Source: Gp6-AA40 sp036407095 (lineage in GTDB: Bacteria; Acidobacteriota; Vicinamibacteria; Vicinamibacterales; UBA2999). Taken from it: a DNA stretch of 64,000 nucleotides. A program made the translations under genes and the position numbers. Location of the stretch: NCBI GenBank assembly GCA_036407095.1, contig DASWZV010000138.1, positions 26,813 through 90,812 on the forward strand, written 5' to 3'. Positions 1-7,055 of this stretch are shown piece by piece (position 1 is the first letter of the stretch; every line of letters begins with the position of its first letter). The notes under the pieces are model-generated. The model saw only the letters and a list, made by a program, of their open reading frames with translations. It had not been told where the DNA came from and did no database searches.

Positions 1-140
1 AACAACATGCGGACCGCTGCCACGTCCTTCTTCCGAACCGCATCAATGAGAGCGGTGCTTGCTCCCGCGGCACGCATCAGGCCGCCATCTGCAGACACCA
101 TCAATGCAACCAGCGCCGCTCCAACGATTCGCTTGACCAT
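1..140 (-). CDS. Secreted ankyrin-repeat protein, N-terminal fragment
   Basis: Only the first 46 codons are in the window; the gene runs off the left edge. The N-terminus starts MVKRIVGAALVALMV, a signal-peptide-like stretch. It is followed by a segment resembling the first helix pair of an ankyrin repeat (ALIDAVRKKDVAAVRML). The start ATG is at 138-140. It lies downstream of the DUF1592/DUF1552 pair on the same strand, a neighbourhood where ankyrin proteins are often found in Acidobacteriota (recalled, not checked). A 340-base palindrome-bearing gap separates it from the DUF1552 gene, so co-transcription is uncertain. The family call rests on one partial repeat. Confidence 0.6.
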   Translation of the reverse strand, partial: MVKRIVGAALVALMVSADGGLMRAAGASTALIDAVRKKDVAAVRML

Positions 141-171
141 GCTCAACTCCATCCGAGAGAAACAGAGATCA

Positions 172-464
172 CGGAGAAACGGGTTCGCACGGAGACACGG
201 GGCAACGGAGATCGGACGGAGGCGACCTTGCCGGCTGCACTCGGCGCCACCGGTGGACCGCGCTTCGCGCGGCTCGGATCGTGAGAGATCACGAGATCAC
301 AAGCCTCTGGGAACACGTGCGGGCTTGTGATCTTGTGATCTCTCACGATCCGGGCGCCGGCCGCAGGCCGGCGGTCCGCCCGTGGCGCTGGAGTCCGGCG
401 AGACCATCGAGCCTCCGTCCGACCTCCGTTACTCCGTGTCTCCGTGCGAAAACCGCTTCCTCCG
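172..464. repeat. Composite palindromic element, ACGGAG-type, copy 1
   Basis: The outer arms at 172-222 and 411-464 are imperfect inverted copies built from short ACGGAG words. A nearly perfect inner inverted repeat lies at 275-305 and 322-352 (one mismatch in 31). Two GC hairpins sit between inner and outer arms, around 259-272 and 354-372. The element fills the gap between the DUF1552 stop and the ankyrin start and carries no gene. Its right end comes within about 15 bases of the DUF1552 stop. Folded as RNA it would make a very large hairpin, so a terminator role is plausible. Confidence 0.85.
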
Positions 465-480
465 CAAACTCCGTTACCTG

Positions 481-1842
481 CTACGCACTGCTCAGACTCA
501 ACACCCCAGTGCTATCCCCGAAGCTGTCGATCGGCACTCCCGAACTCTGCACCATCGTCACGAGCAGATTGGACAGCGGCGTCCCCATCGTCGTCGCCAC
601 GTGACGATTGCCTTTGAAGCCGCTGGCGCCGCCGACGAGCGCAATCGGGACATCGATGTGCGAGTGGATATTGCCGTTGCTCATACCGCCGCCGATCATC
701 AGCAGCGAGTGATCGAGCAGGTTGCCGTCGCCATCCGGTGTGTTTCGCATCTTCTCGACGAGGTAGGCGAACAGATCGACGTGCCACGTGCACAGCTTCG
801 CGTATTTGGCGAGGTTCTCCGGGTTGTCACCATGGTGCGACATCGAGTGATGCGACTCGTTCAATCCGATCTCCGGATACATGCGCGCCCGCTGCTCGGC
901 GCCATACATGAAGGTCGTCACCCGCGTGATGTCCGCCTGGAATGCCAGGTGCTGCAGGTCGAACATCAGCTTGGCGTGATCGTCGAACCGTTCCGGCATG
1001 CCGATGCCCGGCCGGTCGTACTCAGGCAGCGGCGCCTCTGCGTTCTTCGCCTCGGTCTGCTGGATGCGTCGTTCCACCTCGCGCAACACATCGAGGTAGT
1101 CCGAGACGGTCGATCGATCGGCAGGACCCAGCTTCGAGCGCAGGCCAGCCAGCTCCTGTATCGCCGAATCGAGGATGCTGTTCTTCGAGCGTGCGGCTGC
1201 CACTTGCGCCGATGCCGGACCGCCATCACCAAACAGCTGCTCGAAGACGAGCCTCGGGCTGCTCTGCGTCGGCAGCGGTGTCGTCGGCGAGGACCAGGAC
1301 AGCGTCGTCCCGTAGGCGCAGCTGTAACCGGTGTCGCATCCTCCGGTCACCGAGTTTGGAAGGATCGCCAGCTCGAGCGATGGGAGCGGCGTCTCCTTCT
1401 TGAACTGCGCGGCGATCACCTGATCGGCCGACACACCCGCGCGCAGGTCCGATCCCTCGGTTCTCTTGATGTGCGTCCCGGTCAGCCATGAGCCCGTGCT
1501 GCGTGTGTGATCGCCGTTGCCGTCGCCCAGGCTTTCAGCCGATCGGTTGTGCAGACCGCTCACGACCGTCACCTGATTCCGGAACGGCTCGAGCGGCTTC
1601 AGGATCGGGGAGAACTCGAAGCCGGCGCCCGCCGTCGCCGGCTTCCAGTAATTCACGTTGGTGTGGTTCATCGCCACGCCGTTGGGCATATAGAAGAACC
1701 CGTACCGGCGCACAGGACTCGCGGCCGTCGCGGTCGTGGCCGTCAGCGCGGGCACCATCGCATCGAGCAGCGGCAGCGCGAGCGACACACCCATCCCGCG
1801 CAGCACCGTCCGACGCGAGATGGCCCTCTTGGTGATGATCAT
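481..1842 (-). CDS. DUF1552 family secreted protein
   Basis: 453 residues. The start at 1842 is preceded by a GAGGAG ribosome site and overlaps the upstream DUF1592 stop by four bases (ATGA), which indicates translational coupling. The N-terminus has twin arginines (ISRRTVLRGMGVSLALPLL), suggesting Tat export. The family is found mostly in Planctomycetes, Verrucomicrobia and Acidobacteriota, nearly always beside a DUF1592 cytochrome-like protein; its biochemical role is not established. The SHHSMSHHGD and IGGGMSNGN segments look like the conserved cores. A longer reading frame extends upstream to 2346, but it overlaps DUF1592 coding sequence and has a random composition, so I reject it. Confidence 0.92.
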   Translation of the reverse strand: MIITKRAISRRTVLRGMGVSLALPLLDAMVPALTATTATAASPVRRYGFFYMPNGVAMNHTNVNYWKPATAGAGFEFSPILKPLEPFRNQVTVVSGLHNRSAESLGDGNGDHTRSTGSWLTGTHIKRTEGSDLRAGVSADQVIAAQFKKETPLPSLELAILPNSVTGGCDTGYSCAYGTTLSWSSPTTPLPTQSSPRLVFEQLFGDGGPASAQVAAARSKNSILDSAIQELAGLRSKLGPADRSTVSDYLDVLREVERRIQQTEAKNAEAPLPEYDRPGIGMPERFDDHAKLMFDLQHLAFQADITRVTTFMYGAEQRARMYPEIGLNESHHSMSHHGDNPENLAKYAKLCTWHVDLFAYLVEKMRNTPDGDGNLLDHSLLMIGGGMSNGNIHSHIDVPIALVGGASGFKGNRHVATTMGTPLSNLLVTMVQSSGVPIDSFGDSTGVLSLSSA

Positions 1843-4409
1843 GAGTCGGATCTCCTCATCTGAAATGGCTGGCTCTTCACGATGCCGAGAACGAGCGACG
1901 AGAAGCGGTAGTTCTGCGAGGCGGCGTCGCGCAGAATCGCGCGGACAGCCGGTGCGTCGTAGTACTCCACGCCCCGACCCAGCGCGTAGGTGAGCAGCGT
2001 CTTCGTGACGTTGGCGAGGAACTGGTCCGAGTGATTCACGAGCACCTGCCGCAGACCGGGCACGCCGTCGATGCGCGAGCCGTCGGCGTAGACGCCCGAG
2101 TTGTCGAGCGGCTCGAAGTTCTCGTCGTAGATGCGGAACTTTCCGACCGCATCGAAGCTCTCGAGCGCGAATCCGATCGGGTCCATCAACTTGTGGCACG
2201 ACGCGCAGAGCGCGTTCGCCCGGTGCAGCTCGAGCCGCTCGCGCAGCGTGCGCACCTTGGTGACCTTCTCGCCGTTCTCCTGCAGCGACGGCACGTTGGG
2301 CGGCGGCTCTGGCGGCGGCGCCCCCAGGATGTTCTGCAGCACCCACTTGCCGCGCACGACCGGTGAGGTCCGGTTCGGAAGCGAGGTCACCGTGAGAATC
2401 GCCCCCTTCCCCAACAGCCCGCGGCGCGGACTGTCATCCGCGAGCGTGACACGCTGAAAGTTCACGCCTTTGACGTTGGGGATGCCGTAATGCTGCGCCA
2501 GCCGCTCGTTGACGAACGTGTAGCTCGCCGTGAGCAGATCGGTTGCGGGCCGGTCTTCACGGACGATGCTGTCGAAGAAAAGCTCCGCCTCTTGTTCGAA
2601 CGCCCGCGCGAGCGTGTCGCCGTAGTCGGGATAGAGGAATGGATCGGGGACGATGTCGGGCAGTCGGCGCAACGATAGCCACTGCCCGGCGAAGTTCTCG
2701 GTGAACGCCCGCGAGCGCGGATCGGCCAGCATGCGGCGCGTCTGCCGTTCGAGCACCGCCGGCTCGTGCAGCGTCCCCGTGGTCGCGAGATCGAGAAGCT
2801 CGTCGTCCGGGATGCTGCTCCAGAGAAAGAACGAGAGCCGCGAGGCGAGGCTGATATCGCTGATGCGATAGATGCCCGAAGTCGGGCCAAAGCCGGACAC
2901 CACCTCTGCAGAGCCTGCCTCGCCGAAGCCGCGTCGCGGCGAAGGCGGGAACTCCGTCCTGAACAAGAACGACGGGCTGATGAGGATCCGTTGCAGGGCC
3001 AGCTCGATGCCGGTCTCGAAGGTGCCCTGCGCGCGCCCCTGGGTGTAGAAGTCGAGCAGCACCTTCAGATCGGCGTCAGTGACGGGACGGCGATAGGCCC
3101 GACGCGCCAGCGTCGACAGGATTTGCCTCGCACATGTCGCTTCCTCCTCAGAGCCTGCCTCTCCGAAGCCTTGGCGGAGGTGGGGTGTGCACGTGAATAT
3201 GCGTTTGTAGCTCGATGACGTCGTGGCGCCGCCCGGGTTGATCGGCCCCATGATCTCGAGCTCGCGCAGCGACGCGCCTTCGCGCGTCTCGCGGTTGTCG
3301 GTCGGACCCCGCCCGATGTAGGGCTTCAGGAACGGCTTCCGGAATCCTTCGGATACGGCGTTGGTCTTGGCGATGAACGCGGCGCGGATCTCGTGCGCGC
3401 CTGCCTTCATCGGCACGCGAGTCACCCAGTCGTCGTCGAGTTTCCGCCGGGCCAGCGCCGCTTCGTCGGGGATCGGATCGCCGTTGGCGTCGACACGCCG
3501 TTCACGGACACGGCCGGTGCCAGGGGCCCGTGCGACCTGGCGCTCGATGTTGAGGTCCTCGCCCGGCGTGTCGGGAAGCGTGAACACGTGGACGCGTTCG
3601 CCATCGATGCTGAGCTCGAGATCCTGCTGCCCGATGAAGTGCGGGATGTCGGAGTCGATCCCACGCCCGACTCTCGCCTTGAAGTCGTACTCTCCGTCGC
3701 GCGGCGCGATGTACTGGATGAGGATGCCACCGCGCGTGCCAACCGGCATGCCCTCGAGGCGGACATCCTGATCGAGCTGATCGGGCACGCGATACAGATC
3801 GCCGTTCGGGGGCGCCGGTGTGCCGAGCGCGAGCCGCGCGACTTTCTGCGCGGTATTCAGATAGCGCTCGGTCAGCAGCGGCGACAGCTTCAGGACGCCG
3901 GCGATGTTGTCGAAGCCGTAGCTGATCTCGTCGGTCGGCAGCCAGTTCGTGGCATCGACGTCGAGCGCCAGCAGATCACGTATCGCGTTCTGATACTCGG
4001 CTCGATTCAGTCGATGGAACGGTTCCGTTCGTCCGGGGTTTGGATTGGCTGCAGCTGCCCGATCGAGCGCCGACTCGAGCGCCGACGCGAATTCGATGAT
4101 AACTGGCGGCTGCGGTCGCGGCAGGCCCGCCGGCGGCATCAGGCCGGCACGCAGTTTGACGACCGCCTTCTCCCATTCGGGCGCATGCGCCCCGACGTTG
4201 GTGACGTCCAGTACGCTGAGATCGAGCCCGCCCGTTTTCAGGCGGCTGTTGTGACAGGTGATGCAGTAGGAATCGAGGAACGCCTTGGAGGGGACCGACG
4301 GGTTCATCGACTGCGCCGCCTGTGCGGGCTGTTCGGGCGCGGTGCTGACCGCGGTCGATGTCAGCAGGGCCCAGCAGGCGAGGAAGAAATGAACCCACCG
4401 GATCTTCAT
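1839..4409 (-). CDS. DUF1592/DUF1588/DUF1585-type secreted heme protein (planctomycete-type cytochrome)
   Basis: 856 residues with a signal peptide (MKIRWVHFFLACWALL). The start at 4409 is set by a GGGAGGT ribosome site. A class I heme motif, CITCH (C49, C52, H53), lies near the N-terminus; this is followed by DUF1587- and DUF1592-like regions. A second CASCH motif occurs in the C-terminal DUF1588/1585 region, next to the sequence LMDPIGFALESFD. The family is extracytoplasmic and thought to move electrons, but its substrate is unknown. It is translationally coupled to the DUF1552 gene. The coding sequence contains two in-frame copies of a small palindrome (2909-2948 and 3149-3182), each adding GFGEAGS in what look like surface loops. 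Confidence 0.92.
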   Translation of the reverse strand: MKIRWVHFFLACWALLTSTAVSTAPEQPAQAAQSMNPSVPSKAFLDSYCITCHNSRLKTGGLDLSVLDVTNVGAHAPEWEKAVVKLRAGLMPPAGLPRPQPPVIIEFASALESALDRAAAANPNPGRTEPFHRLNRAEYQNAIRDLLALDVDATNWLPTDEISYGFDNIAGVLKLSPLLTERYLNTAQKVARLALGTPAPPNGDLYRVPDQLDQDVRLEGMPVGTRGGILIQYIAPRDGEYDFKARVGRGIDSDIPHFIGQQDLELSIDGERVHVFTLPDTPGEDLNIERQVARAPGTGRVRERRVDANGDPIPDEAALARRKLDDDWVTRVPMKAGAHEIRAAFIAKTNAVSEGFRKPFLKPYIGRGPTDNRETREGASLRELEIMGPINPGGATTSSSYKRIFTCTPHLRQGFGEAGSEEEATCARQILSTLARRAYRRPVTDADLKVLLDFYTQGRAQGTFETGIELALQRILISPSFLFRTEFPPSPRRGFGEAGSAEVVSGFGPTSGIYRISDISLASRLSFFLWSSIPDDELLDLATTGTLHEPAVLERQTRRMLADPRSRAFTENFAGQWLSLRRLPDIVPDPFLYPDYGDTLARAFEQEAELFFDSIVREDRPATDLLTASYTFVNERLAQHYGIPNVKGVNFQRVTLADDSPRRGLLGKGAILTVTSLPNRTSPVVRGKWVLQNILGAPPPEPPPNVPSLQENGEKVTKVRTLRERLELHRANALCASCHKLMDPIGFALESFDAVGKFRIYDENFEPLDNSGVYADGSRIDGVPGLRQVLVNHSDQFLANVTKTLLTYALGRGVEYYDAPAVRAILRDAASQNYRFSSLVLGIVKSQPFQMRRSDS
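2909..2948 (-). repeat. In-frame palindromic element encoding GFGEAGS, copy 1
   Basis: On the plus strand 2909-2930 matches 3149-3170 at 21 of 22 bases. The rest of the element folds back imperfectly on itself. It is read as RRGFGEAGSAE in the DUF1592 protein, around residues 487-500, between a conserved LFRTE segment and the conserved YRISD segment. The reading frame is intact. Confidence 0.7.
3149..3182 (-). repeat. In-frame palindromic element encoding GFGEAGS, copy 2
   Basis: Second copy of the element at 2909-2948, read in the same frame as LRQGFGEAGSEEE around residues 409-420. It sits between YKRIFTC and the conserved CARQIL segment. The stem bases differ from copy 1 on both sides (CTCCG pairing with CGGAG here), which suggests that folding is conserved rather than sequence. 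Confidence 0.7.
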
Positions 4410-4759
4410 GCGACCTCCCGTCTGCGTGCTTGTCGTGTGCGCATAGCGGCCCTCGAACGACTCTGTGCGCGACGTTCGACCGTCTGCGGAAAGCAAGCTG
4501 GATTCCATCCCGCGATCCCGTCACGCCTGATCGAGCGCCTGCGAATTTCGTCAGCGAATACGCGCGTTTGCTGCGTCCGGCTCATTCGCTGAGCGTGTGC
4601 ACCGGACACTCGGATCGGCACGCACTCTTGTCGGATTGGTCTCCGAGCGCCCATCAAGAATGTCGGAGCCCCGCACCGACACGCGGCAGCACGATCGCAC
4701 CGACACTCGTCAGAGCGCTCGCACCGACGGACATCAGGCTCGCACCGACAGCAATCCCG
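4410..4759. other. Intergenic region, no gene seen; likely promoter of the DUF1592 operon
   Basis: 350 bases between the 3' end of the gamma-glutamyltransferase gene and the DUF1592 start. I see no convincing coding sequence; the frames crossing it lack a start signal and homology. The half next to the transferase gene carries the direct repeats listed at 4671-4757. Confidence 0.6.
4671..4757. repeat. Four direct repeats of GCACCGAC at about 24-base spacing
   Basis: The octamer GCACCGAC occurs at 4673-4680, 4697-4704, 4721-4728 and 4742-4749, so starts are 24, 24 and 21 bases apart. The longer consensus is TCGCACCGACR. It lies just downstream of the transferase stop and 250 or more bases upstream of the DUF1592 start. 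It could be a degenerate minisatellite or an array of protein-binding sites near two helical turns apart. Confidence 0.65.
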
Positions 4760-6706
4760 TCAGTACCCCATCGCATAACAATCGCGTCGCGAGTCGGCAC
4801 CCGCGAGACGATTGTGTGTGACCGGATCGATCATCACGCCCGTCGCGCAGCCGGAGATGCCATACTGCCGCGTCTCGGTCACGTCGTGTCCGCGGTTCTT
4901 CAGCTCGTCGACGACGGCGTTGGAAATCGGCGCCTCGATGTTCATGCGGTTGAATCCGGCGCGATGGGGCCACACCGATCCGTAGAAGTGCATCGTCTGG
5001 AAGCGGGGCCACGCGAACGCGGTATGCAGGTTCGGATACCAGTCCTCCCAGAATTCGACGATGTCCAGGAAAGCCTGCAGGATGGTCTGTTCCTGGTTGT
5101 CGCCGCCGGGTGTGCCCAGAGCCATGAAGGGCTTGTCGTCCTTCAGAATCAGACTCGGCGTGAGCGTGTAGCGCGGCCGGGCGCGCGGCCGGAGTTGCGC
5201 GGCGCGTGACTCGTCGAGCCAGAACTGCTCGCCGCGCACGCTCATTCCGATTCCGGTGTCGCCGAGGATGACGGCGCCGCCGATCCACCCGCCGCTCGGC
5301 GTCGCATCGAACATGTTGCCGCTCCTGTCGATCACGCTGATGTGAGTCGTGTCCTTCGGAATACCGTTCGACGCCAGGAGCTCGACCATCGGGATCTCCA
5401 GCTCGGATGCGCTCGCCACGTCGTTGGCCTTCCAGAACGCCCACTGCTTCACGTGAGAGTCGAACGGCAGCGGGTCTCCCGCGATGAACGAGCGCGAGGC
5501 GTGCCTCGGATCGATCAGCGCAGCGCGCTGCTTCGCGTACGCCTTCGACAGCAGCCCCTCGCCGGGCGTCTTCACGAACGCCGGGTCCCCGTAGTAGGTG
5601 TCGCGGTCGGCGTACGTGAGCTTCATCGCTTCGATCACGGTGTGGATGTAGTCGGGCGTGTCGTGACCCATTGCCCGCAGATCGAAGTTCTCGAGAATGT
5701 TCAATGTCTCGAGCAGCGACGGACCTTGACTGTTGAAGCCCTGTTTGTAGACGGTGTAGCCCTTGTAGGTCGTCGAGACCGGTTCTTCGACCCGGGCGAA
5801 GAACTCGGCGAAGTCGCTCTTGTCGTACGGCGCTCCGTGCGCTTTCAGGAATGCAACGATCGTGTCTGCGATGTCGCCGCGATAGAAACGGTCGCGGGCA
5901 GCCGTCACGCCGGTCGCGCGGCTGCGCTTCCACGGCTTCCGCGTGGCCTTCCGCTCGGCCTCGACCATCTTCTTCAGCGTGGCTGCGAGCGTTGGCAGTC
6001 TGATCGTCTCGCCCGGCAAGTACATCGAGCCGTCGGGCTTCAGCCAGTAGCGCTGGTTGTCGGGCCACGACTTGAAGAAGTCGAGATTGCTGCTGATCGA
6101 GTTCACCGTGCGCGGCCGCAGCGCGAAACCCTGCTCCGCGTAGTCGATGGCGCGCGCCGACACCTGCTCGAACGACATCGTGCCCCACTTTTCGAGGACC
6201 GTCAGCGCGGCGTGCAGCGCGCCCGGCACGACCGAGGGGTCGAGACCTTCGCCGGTGAGCGTTTTGTTCTTCGATTTGTAGTACTCGATGGTGGCCCCCT
6301 TCGGCGCCCAGCCCTGACCCACCACCGACGTCACTTTCTTCTCAGCGACGGGATAGGTCAGCACCAGCGCCTCGCCTCCGAGGCTGTAGAGATCCTGCTC
6401 GACCACGCCGCCGACGAGCAGCGCGGCCACGCCGGCATCGAACGCGTTGCCGCCGCGCTGCAGGATCTCCATCGCAGCCGCTGCCGTCAGCGGGTGACCG
6501 GCAGACACTCCGGCCGACGACCCGATGATCGGCGGTCGCGTGCCACCGACGATCGGCGCCGGTGCACCTGGTTTGGGAGGGACGACGACGGCTGGACGTC
6601 TCGTCCGGCCCGACTCGTCCTGCGCCGCCACGCCGTGCGTCGTGAGAAACGCGGGTGAGGTCGCAACGGCAATCGCAGCAGCGATCGATACAACGATCCG
6701 TTTCAT
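4760..6706 (-). CDS. ggt: Gamma-glutamyltransferase, exported
   Basis: 648 residues with an N-terminal signal peptide ending near VAAQ. A Pro-rich linker (PPKPGAPAPIVGG) precedes the catalytic fold. The start at 6706 has a strong GAGGAGGAG ribosome site. The conserved autoprocessing and nucleophile site is visible as DTTHISVID, with T453 the predicted catalytic threonine. Glycines typical of the small subunit follow (PSGGWIGGAVI). The enzyme cleaves or transfers gamma-glutamyl groups of glutathione and related peptides in the periplasm. It diverges from the TonB receptor at 7056 across a 349-base gap. A second, shorter family member lies at 12052. Confidence 0.93.
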   Translation of the reverse strand: MKRIVVSIAAAIAVATSPAFLTTHGVAAQDESGRTRRPAVVVPPKPGAPAPIVGGTRPPIIGSSAGVSAGHPLTAAAAMEILQRGGNAFDAGVAALLVGGVVEQDLYSLGGEALVLTYPVAEKKVTSVVGQGWAPKGATIEYYKSKNKTLTGEGLDPSVVPGALHAALTVLEKWGTMSFEQVSARAIDYAEQGFALRPRTVNSISSNLDFFKSWPDNQRYWLKPDGSMYLPGETIRLPTLAATLKKMVEAERKATRKPWKRSRATGVTAARDRFYRGDIADTIVAFLKAHGAPYDKSDFAEFFARVEEPVSTTYKGYTVYKQGFNSQGPSLLETLNILENFDLRAMGHDTPDYIHTVIEAMKLTYADRDTYYGDPAFVKTPGEGLLSKAYAKQRAALIDPRHASRSFIAGDPLPFDSHVKQWAFWKANDVASASELEIPMVELLASNGIPKDTTHISVIDRSGNMFDATPSGGWIGGAVILGDTGIGMSVRGEQFWLDESRAAQLRPRARPRYTLTPSLILKDDKPFMALGTPGGDNQEQTILQAFLDIVEFWEDWYPNLHTAFAWPRFQTMHFYGSVWPHRAGFNRMNIEAPISNAVVDELKNRGHDVTETRQYGISGCATGVMIDPVTHNRLAGADSRRDCYAMGY

Positions 6707-7055
6707 GGCTCCTCCTCGACGAGTGGCGACTGCGACGAGCAAAACCGGATCCACGTAGCCGTCGAGGACGGCCGGACGCCGAGGAGCCGCAAGAGACGTC
6801 ACGCATCGCGCGATCGAGTGAGCACGAAGGCTCACGAACGATCTGACAAATCAGTCCGACGGAGTCGCTGAAGCCCGCAACGTTGTCGCTTTGTCGCGCG
6901 TCCGTGCTCGCGTGCGTGCGGCGTGTTCGACTGCGGTCTCCTGATTTTCTTCAGAATCGCGCCGCTCGGATGTGCGCTGGCGCGATGGCCTCCGCCTTGC
7001 TCAACGCGATGCGCAAGCCGCGATCACCTCGATCGACGCGAAGGAGGTCTCTTCG
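6707..7055. other. Divergent promoter region, no gene seen
   Basis: 349 bases between the divergent starts of the gamma-glutamyltransferase and the TonB receptor. It should hold both promoters, but I could not pick out convincing -35/-10 pairs. Only the two ribosome sites at the edges are clear. Short frames here are not supported. Confidence 0.5.

Noticed and set aside
382..1491. 369-residue open frame on the plus strand
   Set aside because: It is antisense to the DUF1552 gene, Arg/His-rich and without family features; long antisense frames are expected in this GC-rich DNA.
2462..2890. 142-residue minus-strand frame overlapping the DUF1592 gene
   Set aside because: It is a shifted frame of the DUF1592 coding sequence, very rich in Ser and Arg, with no start signal.
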